The position numbers and the translations under genes are program-made. Of a stretch of DNA of 64,000 nt, positions 42,231-51,571 are shown one piece after another (positions within the stretch are counted from its first letter, which is position 1; each line of letters starts with the position of its first letter). The stretch lies in NCBI GenBank assembly GCA_046351095.1, contig JAXLZC010000001.1, forward strand, positions 682,001 to 746,000. Reading direction: 5' to 3'. The notes below the pieces were generated by a model. It was not told the DNA's origin. It was given only the letters and a program-made list of their open reading frames with translations, and made no database searches. This DNA comes from BQWY01 sp046351095 (GTDB lineage: Bacteria; Nitrospirota; Nitrospiria; Nitrospirales; Nitrospiraceae).

Positions 42231-44432
42231 ATGTCCGGCCACCGTGTGTTGCTGCTCATTCCGCCGCTGACCCAACTCAACACGCCCTACCCTTCGGCGC
42301 CGTACCTGACAGGATTTTTGCGGCGCGCCGGGTACCAGGCCGTTCAAGCGGACCTCGGCATCGAGATGGTGCTGGCGCTGTTTTCTCGAAGCGGCCTGAC
42401 GTCGCTCTTCGACGCCATCGCCGACATGACGGACGACTTGCCCGGCGAGGCGCGGCAGATGTTGTCCCTGCGCGATCGCTACGTTCACACGGTCGATGCC
42501 GTCGTCGCGTTTTTGCAAGGGCGAGACAACTCGCTGGCGACACGTCTCTGCCAGCGGACGTTGTTGCCGGAAGGCCCGCGTTTTGCGGCGGCGGGCGACC
42601 GCCTCTCGCGTTCGTCGCTCCATTCGCTGACCGATCAAGCGAAACACCTCGCGACGTTGTACCTCGAAGACCTGGCCGATCTCGCTGCGCACACGGTGGC
42701 GCCGCACTTTGCACTAAGCCGCTACGCGGAGCAGGTCGGGACCTCCGCGAGTTCCTTCGACCAAATCGCCGATGCCGTGGCCGCGCCGCCGAGTCTGACC
42801 GATCGGTGGATGTTGGAAGCACTCGCGCGCCAGTTCGAACACCATCAGCCGACCTGCGTCGGCCTGACCGTCCCGTTTCCCGGCAATCTCTACGGCGCGT
42901 TTCGCTGCGCGGCGGCGATCAAAGCGGCTGCGCCCTCGATGCCGATCATCCTCGGCGGCGGCTACGTGAATACGGAATTACGCCGCCTGACCGACCCGCG
43001 TGTCTTCGACTATGTGGACTACGTGAGCCTCGACGACGGCGAACGCCCGATCCTGACGATTCTGGAACACCTCGACGGGCGACGCGACGCATCGAAACTC
43101 TGCCGGACGTTTCATCGTATCAACGGCCAAGTGAAATTCGTGAACGGTGCGGCGGAAACGGACGTGCCGATGGCTGATGTCGGCACGCCGACCTACGACG
43201 GTTTGCCGCTGCATCGGTATCTCTCGATCCTCGACAGCACCAACCCGATGCATCGCCTCTGGTCGGACGGTCATTGGAACAAACTCACCGTCGCCCACGG
43301 TTGTTATTGGAAACAATGTACGTTCTGCGATGTCGGCCTCGACTACATCGGACGCTACGAGACCACGCCGACGACGCAGTTGCTCGACCGCATCGACACG
43401 CTGATCGCGGAAACCGGCCGGCGCGGATTTCACTTCGTCGACGAAGCGGCGCCGCCTGCCGCCCTCTCCGCATTAGCGCTTGGCCTGCTCGAACGGCGGC
43501 AGACGATTTCCTGGTGGGGCAACATTCGTTTCGAAAAGTCGTTCACGCCGGACCTCTGCCGCCTGCTCGCCGCATCCGGCTGTATCGCCGTAAGCGCCGG
43601 GTTAGAAGTCGCGTCGGATCGCCTATTGTCGGCGATGAAAAAAGGCATCACCGTGGATCAGACGGCGCAGGTGGCTGCGGCCTTTCGCCGAGCCGGTGTG
43701 CTCATCCACGCCTATTTGATGTACGGGTTTCCCAGCGAGACGATCGCGGAGACGGTCGAAAGTTTGGAGCGGGTGCGGCAACTCTTCGCCGCGGGTTTGA
43801 TCCAATCTGCCTTTTGGCACCGGTTCGTCACGACGGCGCACAGTCCCGTGGGGTTGGACCCGAAGGGGCATGGCATCACGATTCTCGGACCGACGTTTAA
43901 AGGATTTGCGGAGAACGACCTTGTGCACGTCGATCGTCGCGGCGAGGTGCCGACGTGGTTGGGCGACGGGCTCCGCCGCGCGGTGCATGCGTACATGGAA
44001 GGCGATGGGCTCAAGGCGCCGCTGGCTGATTGGTTCGAGCGGCCGATTCCGGTGGCGCGAGTCGATCGACAGTGGGCGACGCGCGCCTGCCGTGAGGACG
44101 ACCCGCGCCCGCAGGCGAAGACGCAGGACCGGCGCCGCCTTGTCTGGCTCGGCGAACCACCGCTCGTTGAGCATCGCACGCGCACGACGACGAAGCTGAT
44201 TCTGCCGACGACCGTCGACGACTGCGTGCTGTCGCTTCCGCATGCGCAGGCCGAGTGGTTGACGGCGCTCTTGCTTGCGGCAAGCCCAACGACGAAGCCG
44301 ACCGACGCGGATTATCCGACGTACGATGTCGTGCGGAAGGCTGCGCCGTTTGCGCAAGCCGGTGCGTTCGACCGTTGGTGTGCGGGACGCGCCTGGACGC
44401 AGGTGCGGGACGCGGGACTGTTGCTGATTTAG
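42231..44432 (+). CDS. B12-binding domain radical SAM protein
   Basis: 733 residues. The N-terminal B12-binding-like part has 'VLLLIPPLTQLNTPYPSAPY' and a Rossmann-like stretch with 'PTCVGLTVPFPGNLYGAF' and 'IILGGGYVNTELR' (about 205-250). The canonical DxHxxG is not obvious, so cobalamin may bind base-off without the His ligand or not at all. The radical SAM CxxxCxxC is in 'HGCYWKQCTFCDVGLDYIG' (about 361-368). 'SAGLEVASDRLLSAMKKG' and 'YLMYGFPSETIAETVESL' are typical barrel segments. The ~190-residue C-terminus is unassigned. Paired with the RuBisCO-like gene in the same direction. Substrate unknown. Confidence 0.88.
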   Translation: MSGHRVLLLIPPLTQLNTPYPSAPYLTGFLRRAGYQAVQADLGIEMVLALFSRSGLTSLFDAIADMTDDLPGEARQMLSLRDRYVHTVDAVVAFLQGRDNSLATRLCQRTLLPEGPRFAAAGDRLSRSSLHSLTDQAKHLATLYLEDLADLAAHTVAPHFALSRYAEQVGTSASSFDQIADAVAAPPSLTDRWMLEALARQFEHHQPTCVGLTVPFPGNLYGAFRCAAAIKAAAPSMPIILGGGYVNTELRRLTDPRVFDYVDYVSLDDGERPILTILEHLDGRRDASKLCRTFHRINGQVKFVNGAAETDVPMADVGTPTYDGLPLHRYLSILDSTNPMHRLWSDGHWNKLTVAHGCYWKQCTFCDVGLDYIGRYETTPTTQLLDRIDTLIAETGRRGFHFVDEAAPPAALSALALGLLERRQTISWWGNIRFEKSFTPDLCRLLAASGCIAVSAGLEVASDRLLSAMKKGITVDQTAQVAAAFRRAGVLIHAYLMYGFPSETIAETVESLERVRQLFAAGLIQSAFWHRFVTTAHSPVGLDPKGHGITILGPTFKGFAENDLVHVDRRGEVPTWLGDGLRRAVHAYMEGDGLKAPLADWFERPIPVARVDRQWATRACREDDPRPQAKTQDRRRLVWLGEPPLVEHRTRTTTKLILPTTVDDCVLSLPHAQAEWLTALLLAASPTTKPTDADYPTYDVVRKAAPFAQAGAFDRWCAGRAWTQVRDAGLLLI

Positions 44433-44453
44433 CGCGGCGCCAAAAACCAGCGC

Positions 44454-44502
44454 AAAAAACAAAGGCGGGAACGGCACCGTCGAACCGGCACCGCTCCCGC
44501 CT
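44454..44502 (-). terminator. Rho-independent terminator of the peroxiredoxin gene
   Basis: Arms AGGCGGGA (44463-44470) and TCCCGCCT (44495-44502) form a long GC-rich hairpin with further inner CGG/CCG pairing. On the minus strand it is followed by TTTGTTTTTT (44454-44463). The plus side lacks a T-run, so it acts mainly for the minus-strand gene. Confidence 0.8.
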
Positions 44503-44522
44503 GTTCTACAGAGGAAGAACGC

Positions 44523-45158
44523 TTACTTATTCGGCTGCGGCGTCAACCGCAGGTACGGCTTCACCGACTTGAAGCCCTTCGGGAAGAGCTTCTTCGCTTC
44601 GTCGTCGTTCACCGCCGGCGTGATGATGCAATCCTGCCCATCCTTCCAATTGACCGGGGTCGCGACCTTGAAGTTCGAGGTCAATTGCAGCGAGTCGATC
44701 ACGCGCAGCAACTCGTCGAAGTTGCGTCCGCACGACGCCGGATAAGTCAGCATCAGCTTGACCTTCTTGTCCGGGCCGATCACGAACACCGAGCGCACGG
44801 TCATGTTGTCGATCGCGTTCGGGTGGATCATGTCGTACAACGTCGCAACCTTCTTCTCCGGATCCGCGATCAATGGATAGGTCACGGTGCAGCCCTGCGT
44901 CTCGTTGATGTCCTTCACCCAGCCATGGTGCGAGTCCATTGGATCGACGCTCACCGCCAAGACCTTCACGTTGCGCTTTTTGAAGTCGTCCGAGATCTTC
45001 GCCATATAGCCCAACTCGGTCGTGCAGACCGGCGTGAAGTCTTTCGGATGCGAAAACAGAATGCCCCACGAGTTACCGAGCCACTCGTGAAAGTTGATCG
45101 TCCCCGCCGTCGTCTCCGCCGAAAAATTGGGAGCTTCGTCGCCTAACCGTAATGCCAT
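44523..45158 (-). CDS. Peroxiredoxin, Prx6 (1-Cys) type
   Basis: 211 residues from MALRLGDEAPNF. The ATG at 45158 has AAGGAGG about 8 nt upstream; the longer frame is unsupported. The peroxidatic Cys is in 'DFTPVCTTELGYMAK' (about 48), with the conserved Arg in 'MTVRSVFVIGPDKK' and the Prx6 C-terminal arm 'TPVNWKDGQDCIITP'. Reduces H2O2 and organic peroxides in the cytosol; the electron donor is unknown. A terminator follows directly. Confidence 0.93.
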   Translation of the reverse strand: MALRLGDEAPNFSAETTAGTINFHEWLGNSWGILFSHPKDFTPVCTTELGYMAKISDDFKKRNVKVLAVSVDPMDSHHGWVKDINETQGCTVTYPLIADPEKKVATLYDMIHPNAIDNMTVRSVFVIGPDKKVKLMLTYPASCGRNFDELLRVIDSLQLTSNFKVATPVNWKDGQDCIITPAVNDDEAKKLFPKGFKSVKPYLRLTPQPNK

Positions 45159-45349
45159 GGTACGTCCTCCTTGGTCGTCCTTGCCGCAGAGACGCGCCGC
45201 GCTCCGCAGTCGGACGGTAATGTTCGTCGGTCCTTCGCGCGACTCGCGCGCCGGGTAAAGGTACAGGGATTTCACGCGGGAGTTCAAGAGCGCCAGACGG
45301 CCCGCGACGGAAAAAAAGACACTCGCCTTCGGGCTGAAGATTCTGTTAC

Positions 45350-46984
45350 ATGATGCCGGTAATGTTTCCAATGCGGTCGATCTCATATCTACGTATCCTC
45401 ACGGTTGCTACCGTCTTGACGGCGATGGCGACCGGTTCATCCGTGACGTTCGCTCAACAGAGCGACACCCCCGCTGCTCCCGATGCAACCGAAAACCCCT
45501 CGTCGCCGCTGACTGCACCAGAAGGCGCGGTCCAAGAAGAAGCGTTACATCCGCCACAACCGGTAAAGCCAGCGCCTCCGCCGGAGCCGCCGACGGCACC
45601 ATCCGAAGCGACATCCGACTCAGCCGACAAAACGAATGCTGTGGTCGACGAGACAAAGAGCGATGCAAAACCGGCCGCCGAGGCAACGCCGAAAGTTGCG
45701 CCCCCTACTGCGACGGCGCCGTCAGGACCATCTCAGGCTGCTCCGCCCACAGCTTCCGCTCAGCCTGCGCCTGAGCCGCCCATCGACGAAACAACCGCCG
45801 AGGCGTCCGACGAACCGCCGTCTGCACCGCCGACACGTTCGCCGCTGCTCTTCGAGGGCGACTACTTAACCAGCGTTGATCGCCTCCGAAAGGCGCTGCG
45901 CATCGATCCGTCCTCGACGGACACCAGGTTTGCGCTCGGACAAGCCTTGTTCGGACTAGGCGATGTCGATGCGGCTTTGGAAGAATTTAAACAGGTCGTG
46001 CAGGTCCGGCCGACGTCCATCCCCGCCCGCTTGCACTTGGCAACGGCGCTGATGGCGAAACGTCGGTGGAAGGACGCGCAAAAAGAACTGACGACGATTC
46101 TCGCGCAGGACAAGCAGGTCGCTGCGGCACATCACAACTTGGGTGCGGTGCGGTACAGCCAAGGCGACGTCAAAGGCGCCATCGAGGCCTATCGCGCGGC
46201 TTTGGCTGTGGCGCCGGATTCCGTGGAGACCCATTACAACCTCGGCGTGGTCTTGCGTTTGGCCGGTCGCTGGAAAGAGGCGACGCCTGAATTGCTGGCC
46301 GCCGCGGAGGCCGGCCATCCGAAGGCGCAATATTTCCTCGGCTCCGCCTACCATGCGGGCACGGGTGCGGATCGGGACCTGACTTTGGCGATCCGCTGGT
46401 GGATGGCGGCGGCGGAACACGGTGTGCCGGAGGCGCAAGACGCCTTGTCGCGCTTACGGAAAATTGCGCTCAAGCCCAATACCAATAAAGAGGCGCCGAA
46501 GACGCTCAAGGCCTTCACCACGTACCGTCAGGAATTGTGGTTCGGATTCCCCGAATTGACGCCGAGCCAGCCGGATGAAACCGTCGGCATCGCCTTGCTG
46601 CAGGCCTTCCGGATTAAGGAGGCCGTCCCGACGTTGATCCGCGAAGCCACCGCCATGGGCGAGCTGAGCGAACGGTATCTCGCGGCGCTCTACGAACAGG
46701 GCTTGCCGTCGTTGCTGGCGCCGTTCGATCCGCGCATCCTGCGCTATTTCGAATCGTCGGCGGGAGACGGTTCGCCACAGGCCAAGCTGGCGCTCGCCCG
46801 TTTCCATGCCTTGGGCCTCGGCGTCCAGGCCGACCGCACGAAAGCCTTGAGCATCATCAAGGGACTCCCGTCCGGCTATGCCGAACAGTTCCTCCAAGAC
46901 CTCGCGGCGCGACCGGCAGGCAGCGGCACGACCGCCGCCCCTACATCCGGTGGCTCCCCCGCCTCGCTCCCGCAGTCCCGATAG
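45350..46984 (+). CDS. Exported TPR/Sel1-repeat protein with Pro/Ala-rich linker
   Basis: 544 residues; four in-frame ATGs (45350, 45353, 45362, 45371) make the exact start open. Signal peptide 'RILTVATVLTAMATGSSVTFAQQ', then a ~120-residue Pro/Ala/Thr/Glu-rich linker. TPR repeats span about 165-310 ('SVDRLRKALRIDPSSTDTRFALGQALFGLGD', 'AHHNLGAVRYSQGDVKGAI', 'THYNLGVVLRLAGRW'). Sel1-like repeats follow ('HPKAQYFLGSAYHAGTGA', 'SPQAKLALARFHALGLG'). Such proteins scaffold envelope complexes. It may belong to the surface module that follows, but an interval of ~185 bases separates it. Confidence 0.85.
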   Translation: MMPVMFPMRSISYLRILTVATVLTAMATGSSVTFAQQSDTPAAPDATENPSSPLTAPEGAVQEEALHPPQPVKPAPPPEPPTAPSEATSDSADKTNAVVDETKSDAKPAAEATPKVAPPTATAPSGPSQAAPPTASAQPAPEPPIDETTAEASDEPPSAPPTRSPLLFEGDYLTSVDRLRKALRIDPSSTDTRFALGQALFGLGDVDAALEEFKQVVQVRPTSIPARLHLATALMAKRRWKDAQKELTTILAQDKQVAAAHHNLGAVRYSQGDVKGAIEAYRAALAVAPDSVETHYNLGVVLRLAGRWKEATPELLAAAEAGHPKAQYFLGSAYHAGTGADRDLTLAIRWWMAAAEHGVPEAQDALSRLRKIALKPNTNKEAPKTLKAFTTYRQELWFGFPELTPSQPDETVGIALLQAFRIKEAVPTLIREATAMGELSERYLAALYEQGLPSLLAPFDPRILRYFESSAGDGSPQAKLALARFHALGLGVQADRTKALSIIKGLPSGYAEQFLQDLAARPAGSGTTAAPTSGGSPASLPQSR

Positions 46985-47170
46985 GCTCGGCAGCCGCCTC
47001 GAAAAAATCCCTACGTCGAACTTCCGGCGACCGCCTCGGAACACAGGTCTGCGGCGATTCGCGTGAACCTCCCTTCCGACGGGAACTTAGGATAAGATGT
47101 GCGGCGGGACGCTCCCGTCCCGGCACCCAACGATCTCCGACATCGCGCACGCGCACGAGGTTCGACGTCC

Positions 47171-50137
47171 GTGAGTCCGCTCCTGGTTCCCATCGCACGC
47201 CTCCGCGCACAGATTCCTCGTATGTGGCGTCTTCCGCTACTGTCGCTTGGAATCGGACTCGTCGCCGTCGTCGGCGCGCTGGTGCTCTCCACGATAGGCG
47301 GAGCGGCGTGGACGAACCTCGACTGGTCGCTCTACGACCTCTGGGCGAAAACGCAGCGCGCGACGTTGTCCGAGAATATCGTCGTCGTCGAAGGGCCATC
47401 GACCTCGACCGAGAAACCGCCTGTTACGTCCGCATCGCGTCCATCTCAACACACAGCGCGCTCGCTCGCCGCAGACGACTCGCATTGGGATCGAACGAAT
47501 CTGGCGCGCACGATCGCGGCGCTCGCGCAAGCGGATGCCACCGCCATCGGCCTGCTGGACGAGCTGACTGTCCCGGCGACACCTGAACAGGGCGGCGCCG
47601 TCAGCGACGCGTTGCTCGCAGAAGCGATGGTCGGTAGCAACCGCGTCGTTATTCCGACGCCGCTGGTACTGACCTCCTCTTGGTCGACCGGCGGCACGTC
47701 CACCGCCTCGCTCGAACCGCACACAAGTTGGTTGCGATCGGATGTCGCTGTCGGAAAATCCTGGTTGTCCGCCCTACCGACGGTTCCGCTCTTGGCCAGT
47801 GCGCAGCAGAGCGCCGCGTCCGTTGGGACGGTCCTCGCCCACCCGGACCGCGATGGTGACTGGCGCCGCTTGCCGCTCGGCGTGACGGTGTCGACAACAA
47901 AAGGACCCCATCTTATTCCCGCCTACGGCGTCGCGTTGTATCTGACACATCGCGAACAATCGCAAAGCGGCTCGACGGCAGGGACCACGAGTCGCCAGGA
48001 TTCAAAATCGGATGCGGATCTGCTGACTTCGACGGATCGCCAAGGACGCCTGCTTGTGCCCACGCTCCGCGCGCCTCTGACTGGCAGCACGGTGTTGCCG
48101 CTGGCGGAATTACTCAACGCGGTCGCCGACAACAACCATGAACAACTGCGGAGTTGGGTGGCGGGCCGCATCGTCATCCTGCCGTCCACTCGTAGTCGCG
48201 AGCAGTCTGGCGAGTTCTCGACTTCGTCCATTCTCGACATGCCCGCTCACACAACGGACCTGACTCGGCAACTGGCGTTGTTGAATCACCTGCTGTCGCC
48301 TCGCACGCGTCTCTCGATCGCGCCGATGTCGCTTGCGATCTTGCTGGCGTGGATGGTCGCTGCGGCCACCGCCTGGAGCCTCGTGCGAACCGGGCGACTA
48401 CCCGCAGTGGTGACGGTGGGCGCGCTTCTGATTGCACTCGGCCTCATCACGTCGCTCTGCCTCGCCTTCGCCCACGTCGTGATCCCCATCGCCCTGCCGT
48501 TGACCACGATGATTTTTGCGTCGGTCGGCGCCATCGGCTGGCGGCAGGTCATGGTCGAAGCGCGTAAGGCGGAACTCGAGGACCAGGTTCGACGGGTCCA
48601 AGACGATCTCGTTGCGCTCCGCGACGCCGTGCATTATCAGGAGTCGACGGTGGAGCGGTTGGAAGAAGACCTCGAAGCGGCGCGTGCGCGCGAGTCGACC
48701 GTGAGTCGCCGTGAGGAAGCGCTGCACGAGGCGTCGGCGGACGTGCGGCGGCAGTTGGAAGACGCGCGACAGGCCGAGGCCGATACACGCGCGCAACTGG
48801 CCGGACTCGAGCGCGACTTGGCCGCGTTACGTAGCGCCACGGTCGACCGCGCCGCCTTGCCGGAACGGGAATTGGAGTCGCTTCGCGAAGAGGCGGCGCG
48901 CCTCGGTATCATCACGCGCGACCGCGGGTTGTTGCAGTTGGTCCGCGACGTTCGTCGTGCCGCGCCGTCGTCCCTGGCGGTGCTGATCGTCGGCGAATCG
49001 GGCACGGGCAAGGAGCTGTTCGCCCGCGCCGTCCACCGCCTGAGTCCACGACAGGCGCAGCCGTTTATCGCCGTCAACATGGCGGCCGTGACGCATGAAC
49101 TGTTCGAGAGCGAACTCTTCGGCCATGTGCGCGGCAGTTTTTCCGGCGCGACACAGGACCGCCGTGGATTTTTCGAACTGGCCGACCGCGGTACGTTGTT
49201 CCTCGATGAGATCGGCGACCTGCGGGCCGACCACCAGGCCAAGCTGTTGCGGGTGCTCCAAGACAAGACGTTTTACCGTGTCGGCGCCAGCAAACCCACG
49301 CAGGTGGATGTGCGGATCGTGGCGGCCACAAATCGGGATCTCGTGCGCGGCATCGCCGAGGGGTGGTTTCGCGAGGACCTCTACGCGCGTTTGAAGGGTG
49401 TGCTGATTTCGCTGCCGCCTTTGCGCGAGCGTCGGGACGACATTCCCGTGCTTGTCGATCAAATGGTGCGGCGTGCGGCGGCGCAACATCGTCGGGCCGT
49501 CCCGGAAGTCACCCGCGAAGCGATGGATGCGCTCTGTGCGGCACCCTGGCCGCACAACGTGCGCGAGCTGGAACAGTGTATCGAACAGGCGGTGGCGCTT
49601 AGCTCCTCCGACCGACTCGGCCTCCACGACTTCCGCCTGTCGGACGGAACCGCGACGGCATCAAACCATACGACGGCCGACGGACCGGCGGCACAGCGTC
49701 CGGGCGCCACGACGATCGCCGGTGGGGCCTCGCAACCTGACATCCACGGAGACCAGGCCGTCCTCGAATGCCTCCGCGCCCAAGCCTTCGACATGCAGAA
49801 GACGGCGCGTGCGCTCGGCTGGGAACGCAGCACGGTGACGCAGCGGCTAAAGGGGCTCTGCTTCCATGCCCTGGTCGAAACCCAGGGCGACCGGAGCCGG
49901 GCGGCGCAGATGCTCGCCGGTGACCTCGCCTTGGTTCGTGTGGTCGAACTCAAACTCGCGGAGTATGCCGACCACCTCTTTTCGGTCGTCGACGGTTTTG
50001 CGACGGCCCAGGAGGCGACACTTGCCTGCCGCAAGCGGTTTAAGAATTTGCCGGAGCGTCACTTCAAAGCCGTCGAACGGTTGATCCAGCAGCGCTTCAC
50101 TCCCGACCGATCCACCAGCTCACTGTCTCAGCGTTAG
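47171..50137 (+). CDS. CHASE2-type membrane sensor fused to a sigma54 activator (AAA+, Fis-like HTH)
   Basis: About 988 residues from GTG 47171; GTG 47099 or ATG 47222 are alternatives, the latter lying just before the first membrane segment. N-terminal TM, a ~330-residue extracytoplasmic CHASE2-like region ('NLDWSLYDLWAKTQR' entry motif), then about three TM segments, then a coiled coil (about 460-560). The AAA+ domain has Walker A 'GESGTGKELFARAVH', a sigma54-contact loop 'GHVRGSFSGATQDRRGFFE' (GSFSGA for GAFTGA), Walker B 'GTLFLDEIGDL', and 'PLRERRDDIPVL'. The C-terminal Fis-like helix-turn-helix includes 'DMQKTARALGWERSTVTQRL'. It probably activates the -24/-12 promoter just downstream. 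Confidence 0.85.
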   Translation: MSPLLVPIARLRAQIPRMWRLPLLSLGIGLVAVVGALVLSTIGGAAWTNLDWSLYDLWAKTQRATLSENIVVVEGPSTSTEKPPVTSASRPSQHTARSLAADDSHWDRTNLARTIAALAQADATAIGLLDELTVPATPEQGGAVSDALLAEAMVGSNRVVIPTPLVLTSSWSTGGTSTASLEPHTSWLRSDVAVGKSWLSALPTVPLLASAQQSAASVGTVLAHPDRDGDWRRLPLGVTVSTTKGPHLIPAYGVALYLTHREQSQSGSTAGTTSRQDSKSDADLLTSTDRQGRLLVPTLRAPLTGSTVLPLAELLNAVADNNHEQLRSWVAGRIVILPSTRSREQSGEFSTSSILDMPAHTTDLTRQLALLNHLLSPRTRLSIAPMSLAILLAWMVAAATAWSLVRTGRLPAVVTVGALLIALGLITSLCLAFAHVVIPIALPLTTMIFASVGAIGWRQVMVEARKAELEDQVRRVQDDLVALRDAVHYQESTVERLEEDLEAARARESTVSRREEALHEASADVRRQLEDARQAEADTRAQLAGLERDLAALRSATVDRAALPERELESLREEAARLGIITRDRGLLQLVRDVRRAAPSSLAVLIVGESGTGKELFARAVHRLSPRQAQPFIAVNMAAVTHELFESELFGHVRGSFSGATQDRRGFFELADRGTLFLDEIGDLRADHQAKLLRVLQDKTFYRVGASKPTQVDVRIVAATNRDLVRGIAEGWFREDLYARLKGVLISLPPLRERRDDIPVLVDQMVRRAAAQHRRAVPEVTREAMDALCAAPWPHNVRELEQCIEQAVALSSSDRLGLHDFRLSDGTATASNHTTADGPAAQRPGATTIAGGASQPDIHGDQAVLECLRAQAFDMQKTARALGWERSTVTQRLKGLCFHALVETQGDRSRAAQMLAGDLALVRVVELKLAEYADHLFSVVDGFATAQEATLACRKRFKNLPERHFKAVERLIQQRFTPDRSTSSLSQR

Positions 50138-50242
50138 TCCTCCTCTCCACTCGGTCTATACCCAGCGTCCGCCACCCATAGCACCCGTCGCCCGCCATCA
50201 CGCGGCGACCGGTCTGACCGTGCCCGTTGTCCTCCGTCATCC

Positions 50243-50264
50243 CATGCGGGGCTGTCCCCGCATG
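50243..50264. promoter_or_regulatory. Perfect inverted repeat, candidate enhancer site
   Basis: Arms CATGCGGGG and CCCCGCATG with a 4-nt loop. It lies about 118-139 bases before the predicted sigma54 start, the usual distance for activator binding. It could also act as a transcription terminator for the activator gene, though no T-run follows. Confidence 0.45.
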
Positions 50265-50291
50265 CCCCGCATCGCCCCTCACGCTCCCCTC

Positions 50292-50310
50292 ATCACTAGC
50301 ATGAAGTGAT
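50292..50310. promoter_or_regulatory. Second inverted repeat upstream of the sigma54 promoter
   Basis: ATCACT-agcatga-AGTGAT, 6-bp arms, about 72-90 bases before the predicted start. Candidate second activator site. Confidence 0.35.
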
Positions 50311-50356
50311 CGCTTGAACACCTTGATTTTACAGACATCACGACGCGTCACCTGAC

Positions 50357-50371
50357 GGCACTGCCGTTGCT
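50357..50371 (+). promoter_or_regulatory. -24/-12 (sigma54) promoter of the OmpA-sortase module
   Basis: GGCAC-tgccg-TTGCT: the GG and GC doublets are exactly 10 bases apart as required, and TTGCT matches the -12 block. Predicted transcription start near 50382, 116 nt before the ompA-like ATG. The gene immediately upstream encodes a sigma54 activator. Confidence 0.7.
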
Positions 50372-50497
50372 CTACAGCCGTTCCGTTGGATCGGCGCACC
50401 TCGTCGGAAAGGAGGTGACGGACGCAGCGGATGAGGCCGCCGACCTGCACATCACACACACGAATGAAACCTGTTCGCGACTAAAGGAGTGGCGACC

Positions 50498-51427
50498 ATG
50501 AGCAAATCGATCGCATCGAATTATGTGAGTGCCCCGTCTGCTGGAACCGTAGCCCCGACGATCATCAAGGCCGACCGGCCGTCCCATGAGGTCTATATGG
50601 TGGGCGCCGGGGTGCTGGCCCTGGCCATCGGGCTCGGCATCTTCTGGGTGGTGACCCAGAGCGAGGAGTTCCAACCGACACAGCCGGTAAAGCTGGATGG
50701 CGTCCGCGCCATCCCCTCGACCTCGAACCAATCGAGCATCCCCGTCGCGCCGGAACGGCTGACGCCGAAGCCCATCGCCGAGCCGCAGAACGGAGCCATC
50801 CAGATGGCGGCCGTGACGCCGGGCCTCCCGACGCAACTCTCGGATGTGCGGCATGCCGACATCACCTTCCCCTTCGGCCGCAAAGGACTGACGGACGAGG
50901 CGAAGACCTACCTCGCCGAACATGCCGCCTTTCTGAAACGCGAAACGGATTGGGGTGTCGTCATCCAAGGTTCGACCGACGGGCGCGGCTCCGCCAACTA
51001 CAACAAGCGGCTTGGGCTGCAGCGGGCTGAAACGGTCCGCGACTACCTGGCCGGCTTGGGTGTGTCGACGGACACCATGGTGGTGGTGAGCCTCGGGAAG
51101 GAGAGCAGCCTTTGCCGCGACAACAGCGCCGAGTGCCAGCCGATGAATCGGCGCGTGCACTTGGAGTTCCTGAAAATCGGTGCGACGCATCTTGCAGTCG
51201 CGCAACCGGCTGCCGCCGCGACGGCGGTCCCCACCGCAATCCAACCGTTGGACCTGAGCGGCATGCTCACTGCGCCGACCTCTGCTGACTTGTCGTCGTC
51301 CGACATGGCCTCGCCGGACGCTGACGTGTCAGCGATCGAGGCGACGGCGTCCGACATCGCGCAGGATACGGATCTCACCCCATCCGCATCCGCCACGTCC
51401 TCTGGCGAATCCACGCAGGCGGACTGA
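50498..51427 (+). CDS. Membrane-anchored OmpA-family peptidoglycan-binding protein
   Basis: 309 residues; ATG 50498 with AAGGAG about 8 nt upstream (an in-frame GTG at 50489 is less likely). Single TM at about 36-58 ('VYMVGAGVLALAIGLGIFWV') rather than a signal peptide, so it is inner-membrane anchored with the bulk outside. The OmpA domain (about 125-230) has 'ITFPFGRKGLTDEAKTYL', 'GSTDGRGSANYNKRLGLQRA' and 'NRRVHLEF'. A Ser/Ala/Asp/Thr-rich C-terminal tail follows. It binds peptidoglycan. First gene after the sigma54 promoter, and upstream of the vWA-sortase pair. Confidence 0.9.
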   Translation: MSKSIASNYVSAPSAGTVAPTIIKADRPSHEVYMVGAGVLALAIGLGIFWVVTQSEEFQPTQPVKLDGVRAIPSTSNQSSIPVAPERLTPKPIAEPQNGAIQMAAVTPGLPTQLSDVRHADITFPFGRKGLTDEAKTYLAEHAAFLKRETDWGVVIQGSTDGRGSANYNKRLGLQRAETVRDYLAGLGVSTDTMVVVSLGKESSLCRDNSAECQPMNRRVHLEFLKIGATHLAVAQPAAAATAVPTAIQPLDLSGMLTAPTSADLSSSDMASPDADVSAIEATASDIAQDTDLTPSASATSSGESTQAD

Positions 51428-51571
51428 TTGAATGTCGCACGCCGTCGAGGGAGCGATCGGAGCGGCACGTACCGCCTCCGGTCGCCCCGTCGGGCGGCTC
51501 CCCATCACGCAGCACCGATGCCGTCTTCGACCAACCGGGTGAACGACCGCGTCAGATATCTGGAGGTTCCC

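Larger units (their letters stand above)
50138..50497. other. Intergenic control region of the surface module
   Basis: 360 bases between the activator and the OmpA gene. It contains the two inverted repeats and the sigma54 promoter listed separately, plus a direct repeat CCCCGCAT/CCCCGCAT at about 50256-50272. No gene. Confidence 0.6.

Noticed and set aside
40982..43177. 731-aa plus-strand ORF across the RuBisCO-like and radical SAM genes
   Set aside because: Shadow frame with Arg/Pro-rich random composition.
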